DNA of 64,000 nucleotides from Treponema primitia ZAS-2. GTDB lineage: Bacteria; Spirochaetota; Spirochaetia; Treponematales; Breznakiellaceae. The stretch is taken from positions 3,658,001 to 3,722,000 of the forward strand of contig NC_015578.1 in NCBI RefSeq assembly GCF_000214375.1, written 5' to 3'. Both the position numbers and the translations under genes were made by a program. Shown in pieces: positions 50,286 through 60,076 of this stretch. A model generated the notes under the pieces. That model saw nothing but the letters and a program-made list of their open reading frames with translations. It did no database searches and was not told where the DNA came from. How positions within the stretch are numbered: position 1 is the stretch's first letter; each line of letters opens with the position of its first letter.

Positions 50286-52994
50286 TCATTTTCCGTCAAC
50301 CGACTCCAGTATCTCCAGGGCCCGCTTAAATTCAAACTCCTGCATTTGCTGAATCAGCTCCCCACCTTCCTTGAGCGGAAAGCTTGCGCGTATTTCGTCA
50401 ATCAGCTTAAGGCTCCCGGCATTCCCCGCCGCCAGCAAAGGCCTGAGCCGCCCCGCCAGTTCCCGTATCTTCACCGGGTCCGCTACTTGCAACGCCGACT
50501 TTAGTCGGAGAGTTCCCCGCCCAGGGGGCTCCCCGATCAAAGCCGATGCCGGAAATTCCTCCGTAAAGGCGCCATCCCCGCCGCTACCGGCCCCTTTTCT
50601 GTCTCCCGCCGGAATCAGGGTATCCAGCTCTTTCAATACTGCGGCGAATTCCGCTCCCGCCTGTACCATCAGTTTTTCTGCCGCACTGGGATTCTTCTCG
50701 GCCAGGGCTTTCTCAATCTCAGAAGAAAGCTGCCGCAACCGGCCGGCGCCAATGAGGCCGGCGGTGCTTTTCAGGGTATGGGCCAAGCGATGGGCCAGGG
50801 GCATATCCCCGGTTTCCAGGGCAGTGCGTATCTTTACTATGTCATCGCCATGTTCCTTGCGGAAACTAAGCAGAAGCTGATTGTAGAGTTCTTCGCTTCC
50901 CCCAATATCGCTGACCGCCTTATCCCGGTCAATGACAGCAACACTTTCCACTGCGGAAACAGGAGCAGCAGGTTTTGCGTCACTGCTATGGATTTCAACC
51001 CAGGTGCATTTGCCCGGGGGCAGCCACTTTTCAAGCTTTCGGTTAAGTTCCGCAGCGTCAATAGGCTTGGAAATAAAGTCATTCATCCCCCCGGCAAGGA
51101 AACTCTCCCTGGCCCCGGAAACGGCGTTGGCTGTAAGGGCGATGATGGGCATTTTCCTTAGCCAGGGATCCTCCATGGAACGGATACATTTGGTCGCTTC
51201 AATACCGTCCATACCGGGCATCATGTGATCCATAAAAACCAAATCGTAGTTTCTCTCTGACACCTTTGCTATAGCCTCATCGCCGCTTTCGGCGGTTTCC
51301 GCATGGATATCGTGGGTGGCCAGAAAAGCCAGGGCAACCTTGAGGTTTATCCGGTTGTCGTCTACCACAAGCACTTTGACATCTCCGGTAGCCTTAATCT
51401 GTGCGTTCAGGCCCTTCCGTTCAATCCGCTCAGGGTCCCCCGGAACCAGGGGCAGCAAAACTGTAAATGCCGATCCAGCGCCGTATTCGCTTTCAAAAGA
51501 GATTTCCCCGCCCATCATGGTGACTAGGTTTTTGGTGATCGCCAGCCCCAGGCCTGTGCCCACAATGCCCCTGTTACGATCGCTGTCCAACTGCTGGAAA
51601 TTCCCGAACAGCTTAGGAAAGTCCTCTTTCTTGATGCCGATCCCCGTATCCTTTACGGTAAAGACAAGATAGTCCTTGCCATCCTTTGCCGTAACGTCCA
51701 CCGTAAAGTCAACATAGCCCTGACGGGTATACTTGATAGCGTTGTTAATAATATTGGTAAGTATCTGGCGAAGTCGCACATCATCGCCGTAGATAATCTG
51801 CGGGACCCTGGAGGTGAAGGAATGGCGGAAATCCAGGTCTTTGGACTGGGCGGTGAAGCGGCTCATGGAAGCGATATTATCGTAGAGTTCCATCAGGTTA
51901 AAATGCACCGGGGACAGTTCCATCTTCCCCACTTCGATCTTTGAAATGTCCAGCACATCGTTGATGATCTGCAGCAGGGCCTTGGACATCTTCTTGATGT
52001 CCGTAAAAAAATCCCGCTGGGTGTCGTCCAGGTTGTCGGTACGCATGAGATCGCTCATGCCGATGATGGCGTTCATGGGGGTGCGGATCTCGTGGCTCAT
52101 GGAAGCCAGGAAGCGACTTTTGGCCTCAGAAGCGACCTGGGCGGCCCGGGTCTCCACTTCCAGTTCCCTGCCACGTTCATCCGCCTGGTGCAGCAGGTCC
52201 TCGGACTCCTTGAGCTTTCGCAAGTCCCGGGTATAAGCTACTACCCGGTAGTCATCCTGCCAGGCAACCCGGACCAGGATTACTTCGGCAGGGATAAACT
52301 CACCCTTACTGCTGCGGTGCATCCATTCAAATTCCAGACGCTTCCCGGTGCGGTAGGTTTCAGCTATTTCCCGGGATATACGCTCGTTGCTTATGGAGCC
52401 GTCCATTTGGATGAACACAGAAAATCTGCTGAACCCTTCTATGAGTTCCTTTTTTGTCGAAACGTCAAAAAGTTTCAAAGCCTCCTGGTTACAGTCCAAT
52501 ATATTCCCACCGGCATCCCAAAAGGTGCAGGCCAGGGGGGTAGCATCGAACATTACCTTGATCCGGTCATTGGATTCAGCTTGAAGCAGTTCTGTTATAT
52601 CATGGTAGATAACCAGGACCCCGTCAAAGTTGTCCCCTTCATCCAGAATAGGGGTACTGTTGATACTGTAACTGCGACTGTACCCTTTGCCGGTAAAATC
52701 AATGCGGGCAGTATCAGTGATAGTTTTATTGCCCTGTTTGACCCGGGCAAAGCGATCCAGGGATTGTTCCAGAAAGACCGGATCGCCAAAGAAGGCATAC
52801 ACCTCATCAAAAAAACGCCCGCGTATGCTGATAAAGTCGTTTATCCCGGCAAGTTCCAGAAAGGCATTGGAGCAGTAAAGGAAGCGGCCTTCCGCATCCA
52901 GGAGGAGGATCACATCAGGGCTGTTTTCCAGCATCAGGGAGAGGTACTTTCCCTGCTTTTCCCAGATACGCCGCTGTTCTCCTTCGTTGGTCAA
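50286..52994 (-). CDS. cytoplasmic hybrid sensor histidine kinase (PAS-PAS-HisKA-HATPase-REC-HPt)
   Basis: 902 residues without membrane helices. Two PAS domains (about 15-135 and 140-260), a coiled-coil, the H-box SMSHEIRTPMNAIIGMSDLM (about 295-315), ATPase motifs N (NIINNAIKYT), G1 (DTGIGI) and G2 (GTGLGLAI), a receiver (VLVVDDNRIN and VFMDHMMPGMDG with the phospho-Asp) and an HPt domain (AHRLAHTLKSTAGLIG). The C-terminal 100 residues are an extra helical segment interrupted by GEPPGRGTLRLKSALQVAD, which is translated palindromic element. A phosphorelay ending in an unlinked regulator is expected. No response regulator lies adjacent. Confidence 0.93.
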   Translation of the reverse strand: MTNEGEQRRIWEKQGKYLSLMLENSPDVILLLDAEGRFLYCSNAFLELAGINDFISIRGRFFDEVYAFFGDPVFLEQSLDRFARVKQGNKTITDTARIDFTGKGYSRSYSINSTPILDEGDNFDGVLVIYHDITELLQAESNDRIKVMFDATPLACTFWDAGGNILDCNQEALKLFDVSTKKELIEGFSRFSVFIQMDGSISNERISREIAETYRTGKRLEFEWMHRSSKGEFIPAEVILVRVAWQDDYRVVAYTRDLRKLKESEDLLHQADERGRELEVETRAAQVASEAKSRFLASMSHEIRTPMNAIIGMSDLMRTDNLDDTQRDFFTDIKKMSKALLQIINDVLDISKIEVGKMELSPVHFNLMELYDNIASMSRFTAQSKDLDFRHSFTSRVPQIIYGDDVRLRQILTNIINNAIKYTRQGYVDFTVDVTAKDGKDYLVFTVKDTGIGIKKEDFPKLFGNFQQLDSDRNRGIVGTGLGLAITKNLVTMMGGEISFESEYGAGSAFTVLLPLVPGDPERIERKGLNAQIKATGDVKVLVVDDNRINLKVALAFLATHDIHAETAESGDEAIAKVSERNYDLVFMDHMMPGMDGIEATKCIRSMEDPWLRKMPIIALTANAVSGARESFLAGGMNDFISKPIDAAELNRKLEKWLPPGKCTWVEIHSSDAKPAAPVSAVESVAVIDRDKAVSDIGGSEELYNQLLLSFRKEHGDDIVKIRTALETGDMPLAHRLAHTLKSTAGLIGAGRLRQLSSEIEKALAEKNPSAAEKLMVQAGAEFAAVLKELDTLIPAGDRKGAGSGGDGAFTEEFPASALIGEPPGRGTLRLKSALQVADPVKIRELAGRLRPLLAAGNAGSLKLIDEIRASFPLKEGGELIQQMQEFEFKRALEILESVDGK
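50482..50520 (+). repeat. palindromic coding element, copy 3 (long form) in the hybrid kinase gene
   Basis: GCTACTTGCAACG, hairpin CCGACTTTAGTCGG (50495-50508), then AGAGTTCCCCGC. The gene is on the opposite strand and reads it as RGTLRLKSALQVA, a different frame from the other copies, yet still open. It sits in the linker after the HPt domain. Confidence 0.85.
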
Positions 52995-53024
52995 GATACC
53001 ACCCTGTTAATTTATATAGTAGCC

Positions 53025-54401
53025 TTAGCGGCCCTGAAACTGTCCCATCTTTGAAAACATGGATTGTGCTGCCGCGGGATTTCTGCTCAGCTTGGACATC
53101 TTCTTCATCATGGTCCGCATCTTTTCGAATTTTTTGAGGAGCCGCCCCACCTCCGCCACGGAGGTACCGGAACCCCGGGCTATCCGGGAACGGCGGGTGG
53201 GACCGATGATAAGGTGATTTGCCCGTTCCTTCCGGGTCATGGAGGAAAGAATCGCTTCCTGGTATTTCAGTTCCGCTTTGTCGATATCCTCTTCGCTGAT
53301 TTGCCCCGACATGCCGGGGATCATCTCCAGCATTGATTGGAGGGAACCCATCTTCTTCATGGACCGGAGCTGGTCCAGCCAATCCTCCAGGGTGAAGTTC
53401 TCCTTCTCCATTTTTTTGCGAAGCACTTCCGCTTCTTTCTGGTCGATCACTTCCTGGGCTTTTTCCACCAGGCTGACCACATCCCCCATGCCCAGGATGC
53501 GGCTGGCCATGCGCTCGGGGTGGAAGACTTCAAAGTCCTCAGGCTTTTCCCCGGTACCCACAAACTTCAGGGGCTTGCCGGTAATGGTCTTCAGGGACAG
53601 GGCCGCCCCGCCCCGGGTATCGGAATCAAACTTGGTGAGGATCACCCCCGAAAGGCCGATTTTCTCGTCAAAGGTCTTGGCAATATCCACCGCAGACTGG
53701 CCGGTCATAGAATCCGCCACCAGGAGCAGTTCGTCGGGCTTGGCTGCATTCTTAAGCCGGGCAAGCTCCTCCATCATAGGCTCGTCTATCTGAAGCCGGC
53801 CCGTGGTATCCACAATAACCGTGTCGATAAGGTTCTTCTGAGCCCAGTTCCAGGCGTTTTTGAAAACAGCAACACTATCTTTAGCGCCGTCCTCCTTGTG
53901 CACCGGGACGCTGATTTGAGTACCCAGGACCGCGAGCTGTTCCATGGCAGCGGGGCGCACCAGGTCGCAGGCTACCAGCAAGGGCTTGCGGCCGTCTTTC
54001 TTGAGGCGAAGGGCCAGCTTAGCGGAACTGGTGGTTTTCCCCGAACCCTGGAGCCCCAGCATGAGGATCACAGAAATAGTGTCCGGTCCCTTTAGCTGAA
54101 GGTCCTGGGCGGATTGCCCATTGGCGTTCAGGGTGGTGTCCCCCAGGTAACCGGTCAGCTTATCGTGGACTATCTTGATAAACTGCTGGCCCGGGTCAAC
54201 CGAGCGGAGGACCTTTTCCCCCTTGGCCTCTTCAATGGTAGAATTAACAAAGCGCCGGACCACCCGGAGGTTTACATCCGCCTCCAGCAGTGCCAGCTTG
54301 ATGGCTTCAACCGCATCATCAATGTTCTTCTCGGTGATCGTAGCCTTGCCGGAGACAATCCTGAGGGCATCGGAAATCTTCGCCGTTAGTTTATCTAACA
54401 T
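53025..54401 (-). CDS. ffh: signal recognition particle GTPase Ffh
   Basis: Protein subunit of SRP, targets nascent membrane proteins. N-domain (about 1-90), G domain with GLQGSGKTTSSAKLALRL (G1), DTTGRLQID (G3) and TKFDSDTRGG (G4), then the methionine-rich M domain with the RNA-binding segment (SRIARGSGTSVAEVGRLLKKF). 458 residues is standard. It starts three bases after gpsA ends and uses a GGAG inside the end of gpsA, so the two are co-translated. Confidence 0.97.
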   Translation of the reverse strand: MLDKLTAKISDALRIVSGKATITEKNIDDAVEAIKLALLEADVNLRVVRRFVNSTIEEAKGEKVLRSVDPGQQFIKIVHDKLTGYLGDTTLNANGQSAQDLQLKGPDTISVILMLGLQGSGKTTSSAKLALRLKKDGRKPLLVACDLVRPAAMEQLAVLGTQISVPVHKEDGAKDSVAVFKNAWNWAQKNLIDTVIVDTTGRLQIDEPMMEELARLKNAAKPDELLLVADSMTGQSAVDIAKTFDEKIGLSGVILTKFDSDTRGGAALSLKTITGKPLKFVGTGEKPEDFEVFHPERMASRILGMGDVVSLVEKAQEVIDQKEAEVLRKKMEKENFTLEDWLDQLRSMKKMGSLQSMLEMIPGMSGQISEEDIDKAELKYQEAILSSMTRKERANHLIIGPTRRSRIARGSGTSVAEVGRLLKKFEKMRTMMKKMSKLSRNPAAAQSMFSKMGQFQGR

Positions 54402-54404
54402 GTT

Positions 54405-55472
54405 TTACTGCATCTCCTCCAGGAAGGAGTTCAGGAATTCCTGGGGCTCAATCTCCCTGTTTAGTATCTGGTAGAGCCCGGTGGATATGGGCATCTTGAG
54501 TTTGAATTTTTCCCCCAGGGCCTTGATGTGCTTTGCGGCCACCACACCTTCGGGCAGATAGCCGATCTCAGCAATCCTGTCGATAATATCATCCAAGCCG
54601 GCAAAGGGTTTAAGAATATTTTTCTCTATTATTTCCCTGCCGAAGCGGCGGTTTCTGCCAAAAACAGAACGGCAGGTAACATCCAGGTCCCCCACCCCGG
54701 ATATGGATGTGAAAGTTTCCGGGTGAGTTGCCCCCATGGCCATGCCCAGGGTTTGTATCTCGTTGAGCCCTGCAGCAAGGAGCAGTGACTCTGTCCCGTC
54801 ACCAAAGATATCCTCGGCCCCGGAACTAGTAGTTCTGTTTTTCAAAGCATCCAGCATCCCAAAGGTGATGGCAATAACGTTCTTAGCCGCTGCCGCTACC
54901 TGAACCCCCCGGACATCAAGGGACGAAAAAACCAGCAGCCGGGGGCTTTTTAACAAATTTCTGAACCTTATGGAATTCTTGGGGCTTTCGCTGGCGGCGA
55001 TAAGCCCGGTAACCTTGCCCCGGGATACCTCTTCGGCATGGCTGGGGCCGGCGATATACACCAGTGACTGGCGGTAAAACCCCGGCAGGTAGTCCTCCAG
55101 GGTTTCCAGGATCAGCCGAGGGCCCTTGGGCGAAGGGAGGAAGCCCTTGGTGATCACCGCGATGGCAGTTTCCCCTTCCCGTATAGAAGGCGCCGTCAAC
55201 AGTTGTTTTGCCGTATCCAGAAGGTAAAGCGAAGGGGTCGCCAGGATCAAGTATTCTTTGCCATTGACCACTTCATTTATATCGTCGCAGGCCTGGAGAT
55301 TGTTGGGCAGGACCACATCGGGCAGATACCGGGAATTGGTATGCCTCTGGTTAACGTCCTCCAGGACAGCTTTGCTGTGGCTCCAGATCAGTACATCGTT
55401 TCCCTTTTCGGCGATAACCTTTGCCACCGCAGTTCCCCAGGCGCCCGCCCCCAAAATGCCTATTTTTGTCAT
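54405..55472 (-). CDS. gpsA: glycerol-3-phosphate dehydrogenase [NAD(P)+]
   Basis: Reduces dihydroxyacetone phosphate to sn-glycerol-3-phosphate for phospholipid synthesis. NAD-binding motif GILGAGAWGTAVAKV (residues 4-18), YIAGPSHAEEVSRGKVT, the catalytic lysine in AAAKNVIAIT and the substrate motif GDLDVTCRS..RNRRFG. 355 residues is normal. AAAGGAAC precedes ATG 55472. It forms an operon with ffh. The 91 bp before it contain a CTGCGC/GCGCAG hairpin at 55530-55550 without a U tract. Confidence 0.96.
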   Translation of the reverse strand: MTKIGILGAGAWGTAVAKVIAEKGNDVLIWSHSKAVLEDVNQRHTNSRYLPDVVLPNNLQACDDINEVVNGKEYLILATPSLYLLDTAKQLLTAPSIREGETAIAVITKGFLPSPKGPRLILETLEDYLPGFYRQSLVYIAGPSHAEEVSRGKVTGLIAASESPKNSIRFRNLLKSPRLLVFSSLDVRGVQVAAAAKNVIAITFGMLDALKNRTTSSGAEDIFGDGTESLLLAAGLNEIQTLGMAMGATHPETFTSISGVGDLDVTCRSVFGRNRRFGREIIEKNILKPFAGLDDIIDRIAEIGYLPEGVVAAKHIKALGEKFKLKMPISTGLYQILNREIEPQEFLNSFLEEMQ

Positions 55473-55563
55473 ACCGTTCCTTTACCATTCATGGGGGTGA
55501 TAGCTGCCCTCTGACTCACTGTAGCAACTCTGCGCTGTGAATAGGCGCAGTAATGCTCCGTAT

Positions 55564-57447
55564 TTAAAGAGTTTTTGCAAGTTTTACAAATTCCTCCACC
55601 CGTTCCGCAATAAGGGCAATGCCCCCCTGCCAGAAAGCGCCATCCTCAATGTCGAAGCCCGCAGACTTGGCCACATCCACGGCGGAAGCCTGCCCGGTGA
55701 GCCTCAGCATCTTCCGGTACCCGGAGGCAAAACCCGTCTTGCCCCCGGCTAATCCCTGGCCTTCTTTCTTTGCCCGGGCAAAAAGACCCAGGGAAAAAAG
55801 CTGCCCAAAAGCGTAGGGGTAATTGTAAAACGCCAGGCCTGGATTGTAATAGTGGCTTTTTACCGCCCACATATAGGGGTGGAGCTGCTCCGGGTCCAGT
55901 CCGTCACCATAAGTCTTTTTCTGGGCATCGATCATCAGGGCGCAAAGTTCCTCCGCCGGCAATTCACGGTTTTCCCGCTGCTCAAAGAGGGCCTGCTCAA
56001 AGTAGAACCGGGAAAGTATGTCCACGATTACCTGACAGCAGTCCTTGAGGTTCCCCTCAATAAGCCCGACCCGTTCATGATCATCAGTAGCGTTGCCCAG
56101 GGCGCCCTCAAAGATGATGGTCTCAGCAAAGATGCTGGCGGTCTCAGCCAGGGTCATGGGATAGGCCGCCTGAAAGCGGTTTAGATCCTTGATCAGCTCG
56201 TGGTGCCAGGCATGGCCCAATTCGTGGGCCACCGTAAAGACCGAGTCGAAGGACCCCTCGAAGTTGCAAAGTATCCGGGATTCGCCCCGGGGCAATTCAC
56301 CGGGGTGGCCTGCCAGGGGAAAATCGGTACAGTAGGCCCCGCCGATCTTGCCCTCCCGGCCCAGGGCGTCTATCCAGGACGAATCGACCGCCCGCCGGGC
56401 AAAGGCCCCCATATCCGGGTCAAAGGCGCCGAATTGTTCAATGATAAATTCCGTTGCCCCGGTCCAGGTCCACTTTTTGGTAATACCTCCGACTGGGGCA
56501 AAAAGGTCGTAGAAAGCACAACTTGCAACGCAGTTCCCCGCGCAGGACTTGAGCCCCAGCAGGGAAGCCTTGGTTTTAAGGTAGCGCCGGAAAACCGGGA
56601 GGGACCCTTCCATGGCGACGATAAGCGCACCCAGGGCCTTTTCGCTCACCCGGGACTGGAAGGCTGATTTTTGCAGTATCGATTTCCATCCCCGCCGTTT
56701 ACCCACAGTCAGGGAGCTGCCCTTAACGCCGTTCAAGGATGAAGCTAAGGGTATTTTCATGGAAGCCCAGGCTTCAAGCTCTGCCCGGTAAGCCCGTTCC
56801 CGCACTTTCCGGTCCGGGCTGTGGGCCAGGTCCCGCAGGGCTATCACGGTCTTTCGCTCCCCGGTGTCCCGGTCCCACAAAGCCGTTGCGGTGGAGGAAA
56901 CCGCCTCCTGGAGCCGGCCCCAGGCATCTCCCCCGGACCGGGCAAGATCATTGGCCAGATCCTCCAGTTCAGGGCTCATCTGGTAGGCGGCTTTTTCCAG
57001 GCTCTCCCGAATAAAAAAATCAAAGGGTTTCAGAGCCGGCTCCGTATCCAGGGCCTTCAAAACCCTATCCTTAGCCTCCGCAAGGCGGTTCCGAAAAATC
57101 ACCGCCCCCTTCCCCAAAGGCAGGGCCGCCGCATCAATGGCATTTATCTCCGCCAGAGCCCGGCTATCCCGGGTATCGGCGGTGTAGATCGCCTCCGCAT
57201 AGGCGGAAAGGTTCTCGTTCAGGTTCCCCGCCTCCTCATAGACCCCTATCAGGGCAAGCAGGGCCGCCGCAATCCCCGATTCGGGCAGGGGCGTTCCCAG
57301 CAATTGCAAAAAAGCTGCGATCTTCCCCTTCAGCAGTTCCAAGTCCCGCCGATATTCCGGTGAGTCAAAGGAGGGGTAAATCGTTGTAAGGTCCCACTTT
57401 GGGAGGGCTTCCGTTTGGGCATCTCCGGTTTTAATACCACTGGGCAT
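55564..57447 (-). CDS. pepF: oligoendopeptidase F family metallopeptidase (M3B)
   Basis: Cytoplasmic zinc peptidase cleaving oligopeptides. Zinc site HELGHAWHHELI with the downstream Glu ligand in MTLAETASIFAETI; N-terminal helical domain begins PKWDLTTIYPSFDSPEY. About 627 residues. ATG 57447 is six bases behind GGGAGG; ATG 57453 would abut it. The start overlaps ndk by 17 bp. Between GLKS and FYDLFAPVG, which are contiguous in the family, ten residues CAGNCVASCA are inserted and correspond to a short-form palindromic element. Confidence 0.93.
   Translation of the reverse strand: MPSGIKTGDAQTEALPKWDLTTIYPSFDSPEYRRDLELLKGKIAAFLQLLGTPLPESGIAAALLALIGVYEEAGNLNENLSAYAEAIYTADTRDSRALAEINAIDAAALPLGKGAVIFRNRLAEAKDRVLKALDTEPALKPFDFFIRESLEKAAYQMSPELEDLANDLARSGGDAWGRLQEAVSSTATALWDRDTGERKTVIALRDLAHSPDRKVRERAYRAELEAWASMKIPLASSLNGVKGSSLTVGKRRGWKSILQKSAFQSRVSEKALGALIVAMEGSLPVFRRYLKTKASLLGLKSCAGNCVASCAFYDLFAPVGGITKKWTWTGATEFIIEQFGAFDPDMGAFARRAVDSSWIDALGREGKIGGAYCTDFPLAGHPGELPRGESRILCNFEGSFDSVFTVAHELGHAWHHELIKDLNRFQAAYPMTLAETASIFAETIIFEGALGNATDDHERVGLIEGNLKDCCQVIVDILSRFYFEQALFEQRENRELPAEELCALMIDAQKKTYGDGLDPEQLHPYMWAVKSHYYNPGLAFYNYPYAFGQLFSLGLFARAKKEGQGLAGGKTGFASGYRKMLRLTGQASAVDVAKSAGFDIEDGAFWQGGIALIAERVEEFVKLAKTL
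56517..56544 (+). repeat. palindromic coding element, copy 4 (short form) in pepF
   Basis: CACAACTTGCAACG followed by CAGTTCCCCGCGCA, no internal hairpin. The minus-strand gene reads it as CAGNCVASCA. It interrupts a conserved block of the peptidase, so the insertion boundary is visible at the protein level. Confidence 0.88.
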
Positions 57448-57874
57448 TGCCATCCTCCCATTCAATAATCTCTTCGGGCTTGAAAAACAGGGCTATTTCC
57501 CGTGCCGCGCTGGCCGGGGAATCTGAGGCGTGGACAATATTGAGCCTGGTCCGGTAGGCGTAATCCCCCCGGATGGTTCCGGGCAGGGATTCCCGGGTAT
57601 CAGTGGGCCCCACCAGGCGGCGTACTGCGGCAATCCCATCCTCCCCCTCCAAAATCATGGCCACCACGGGCCCTGAGAGGGTATAGGCCAGGAGCTTTTC
57701 GTAAAAATCCTTCCCCTTATGCTCGGCATAATGGGCCTCTACCATGGCGGTATCCATTTGTAGCAGCTTCAGGGCAATAAGCTTAAGCCCCTTCCGTTCA
57801 AAGCGGCTCAATACTTCCCCCACAATCCGCCGCTGCAGGACCCCGGGTTTTAGCATAACAAAGGTCTTTTCCAT
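57431..57874 (-). CDS. ndk: nucleoside diphosphate kinase
   Basis: Transfers the terminal phosphate of ATP to NDPs via a phospho-histidine. The protein starts MEKTFVMLKPGVLQRRIVGE, has the RLVGPTDTRESLPGTIRGDY block and the active-site histidine in NIVHASDS, ends with the usual IEWEDGNAQWY. 147 residues is normal. No standard ribosome binding site is obvious before ATG 57874. Overlaps the start of pepF, so both are in one transcript. Confidence 0.96.
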   Translation of the reverse strand: MEKTFVMLKPGVLQRRIVGEVLSRFERKGLKLIALKLLQMDTAMVEAHYAEHKGKDFYEKLLAYTLSGPVVAMILEGEDGIAAVRRLVGPTDTRESLPGTIRGDYAYRTRLNIVHASDSPASAAREIALFFKPEEIIEWEDGNAQWY

Positions 57875-57933
57875 AAGAGTAAGTGTAATGTATAAGAAAT
57901 ATTTTTCATAGATTCGTATTTAAAGGCGGATAC

Positions 57934-59775
57934 TCATTTTCTCACCAAACATTCGGCCCCGTTCCCTATCAGGTCCTCCCGGCCCGCCATACGTAGCGCT
58001 TCCAATACCAGGGCTTTCTGCTCAGCATGGTTGAACTGCAATAGGGCCCGCTGAAGCCGTTTCTCCCGTTCACCCCGGGGCACAGAAATACTTTCCATGG
58101 TCCGGGGGTCCAGGCCGGTATGGTACATCACTGTAGACAATGTTCCCGGGCTTGGGTAGAAATCCTGGACCTGGTCCGGCACAAAGTGGCTCTTTTTCAT
58201 AAACAGGGCCAGCTCCACAGCGTCCGCCAGGCTTGAGCCGGGGTGGCTGGAAATAAAGTAGGGGATCAGGTACTGCTTCAGCCCCAGCCGCCGATTTGTT
58301 TCTGCATAGTCTTCCCGGAATTTTTCGTAGGTTTCAGCTTTTCCTTTCCCCATAGCGGCCAGTACCCCAGGCGTTATATGTTCCGGTGCAACTTTGAGCT
58401 GTCCGCTGACATGGTACTTGCAGAGGGTTTCCAGGAATTCCTGCCCCGACTGTGTATCCAGTTCCAGATAGTCAAAGCGGATGCCGGATCGGATAAACAC
58501 TTTTTTAACGGTGTCAATATTCCGCAGGGCAGTCAGGGTTTCGATATAGGGCCGGTGATCCGCCTTTAGCTGGGGGCAGGGCTTGGGGTAAAGGCACTCT
58601 TTTTCCGGGCAGAACCCGCCCTTAGCCTGTCGCTTACAGGGGGCACGGTAAAAGTTGGCCGTGGGCCCTCCCACATCGTGGATATAGCCCTTAAAGTCCC
58701 GGTGACGGGCCAGGGTTTCCGCTTCCCGGACCAGGCTTTCCCGGCTTCGGGAACTTATGGCCCGGCCCTGGTGGGAAGTGATGGCGCAGAATGAACAGCC
58801 CCCGAAACAGCCCCGGCTTGAGACCAGGGAAAACTGCACCTCTTTCAGGCCAGGGATACCCCCGGCTGCATCGTACATGGGGTGAGCCCGGCGCTGATAG
58901 GGAAGTTCGTAAATGCTATCCAGTTCAGGGGCAATAAGGGGAAAGGCCGGGGGATTCTGGATCACCCAGCGGTCCCCATCGGATTTCTCCGCCAGGGGCT
59001 TTGCGGTTTGAGGATCCCCCTGGAGCTTTTGCAGCATGAAGTGTTCCGCATAGGCCCGCAAAGACCCGGGATCGGCGCCCTTAACCGCCTCGTAGTCCGG
59101 GAGCCGCACGCAAGCGGCTATCTCCGGCGGCTGGCCGTGGGAACGGACGCAGGTACCCCGGACATCCCGGATGGTGGAAACCGGCTCCCCCTTTTGGAGG
59201 CGCCGGGCAATCTCTAGGATCGGCCGCTCCCCCATGCCGTAGACCAGGATGTCTGCCTTGGAATCCAGCAGTATTGAGCGGCGCACCGTATCGGACCAAT
59301 AATCGTAGTGGGCAAAACGACGGAGACTGGCCTCGATACCCCCGATGATCACCGGTATGTCCTTATAAGCAGCCCGGATGCATTCTACGTATTTCAGGGT
59401 AGCCCGGTCAGGGCGGAAACCTGCTTTGCCGCCGGGAGAATAGGCGTCTTCGGAGCGGGGCTTCCGGGCGGCAGTGTAGTGGGCCATCATGGAGTCCATG
59501 GCGCCTGGGCCGACAAGAAATCCCAGCCTGGGACGGCCTAAGACGGTGTAGGATTCGGGGGTTTTCCAGTCCGGCTGAGGTATAACACCAACCCGGAAAC
59601 CCTGGGCTTCAAGGTAGCGTGAGACAAGAGCAACGGCAAATGAGGGATGATCCACATAGGCGTCGCCGGAAATGAAGATAAAATCACAGGATTCCCAGCC
59701 CCGCCCCTTCATTTCTTTGGAATTTACAGGGAGAAACCGGGAATTTTCAGGCCTGCCGAGGATTTTAGACCCCAA
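57934..59775 (-). CDS. ygiQ: YgiQ-family radical SAM protein
   Basis: 613 residues, UPF0313/YgiQ family. N-terminal domain with CDFIFISGDAYVDHPSFA and GGIEASLRRFAHYDYW, radical SAM core with RGCFGGCSFCAITSHQGR (CxxxCxxC), followed by CxxxxxCLYPKPCPQ-type extra cysteines (GGFCPEKECLYPKPC). The exact reaction is unknown. The start overlaps the end of the NifU-like gene by 11 bp, which suggests coupled expression and fits the need for iron-sulfur cluster delivery. Confidence 0.93.
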   Translation of the reverse strand: MGSKILGRPENSRFLPVNSKEMKGRGWESCDFIFISGDAYVDHPSFAVALVSRYLEAQGFRVGVIPQPDWKTPESYTVLGRPRLGFLVGPGAMDSMMAHYTAARKPRSEDAYSPGGKAGFRPDRATLKYVECIRAAYKDIPVIIGGIEASLRRFAHYDYWSDTVRRSILLDSKADILVYGMGERPILEIARRLQKGEPVSTIRDVRGTCVRSHGQPPEIAACVRLPDYEAVKGADPGSLRAYAEHFMLQKLQGDPQTAKPLAEKSDGDRWVIQNPPAFPLIAPELDSIYELPYQRRAHPMYDAAGGIPGLKEVQFSLVSSRGCFGGCSFCAITSHQGRAISSRSRESLVREAETLARHRDFKGYIHDVGGPTANFYRAPCKRQAKGGFCPEKECLYPKPCPQLKADHRPYIETLTALRNIDTVKKVFIRSGIRFDYLELDTQSGQEFLETLCKYHVSGQLKVAPEHITPGVLAAMGKGKAETYEKFREDYAETNRRLGLKQYLIPYFISSHPGSSLADAVELALFMKKSHFVPDQVQDFYPSPGTLSTVMYHTGLDPRTMESISVPRGEREKRLQRALLQFNHAEQKALVLEALRMAGREDLIGNGAECLVRK

Positions 59776-59989
59776 CGACCGCCTTAACTTCGGGGATTTC
59801 CTTCTTTAGGTAGTTTTCAATCCCCATTTTAAGGGTCATCTGGGCCATAGGGCAGGAACCGCAGGCTCCGGTCAGCTTCAGGGAAACGGTCCCATCATCG
59901 GAAAGGGACACAAATTCCACATCCCCACCGTCATTCTGGAGGGAAGGGCGGACATTGTCCAGGGCGAGCTTAACTTGTTCTTCGAGCAT
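59765..59989 (-). CDS. NifU-like iron-sulfur scaffold (C-terminal domain type)
   Basis: 74-residue Nfu protein consisting only of the NifU C-terminal domain, with the cluster motif CGSC at C43 and C46 (GACGSCPMAQMTLKMGIE). It carries or transfers [4Fe-4S] clusters. GGAG precedes ATG 59989. It overlaps the radical SAM gene that follows, a likely client. Confidence 0.93.
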   Translation of the reverse strand: MLEEQVKLALDNVRPSLQNDGGDVEFVSLSDDGTVSLKLTGACGSCPMAQMTLKMGIENYLKKEIPEVKAVVGV

Positions 59990-60076
59990 GGTAATCTCCT
60001 ATTATTTATATGTTCCTTATAATATACTATAAATTAACAATATAAACTAATTAAGTATACATTTTTTTAAAGTCCA

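Noticed and set aside
55530-55550. CTGCGC/GCGCAG hairpin after pepF as an intrinsic terminator.
   Set aside because: No U tract follows on either strand and the stem is only six pairs.
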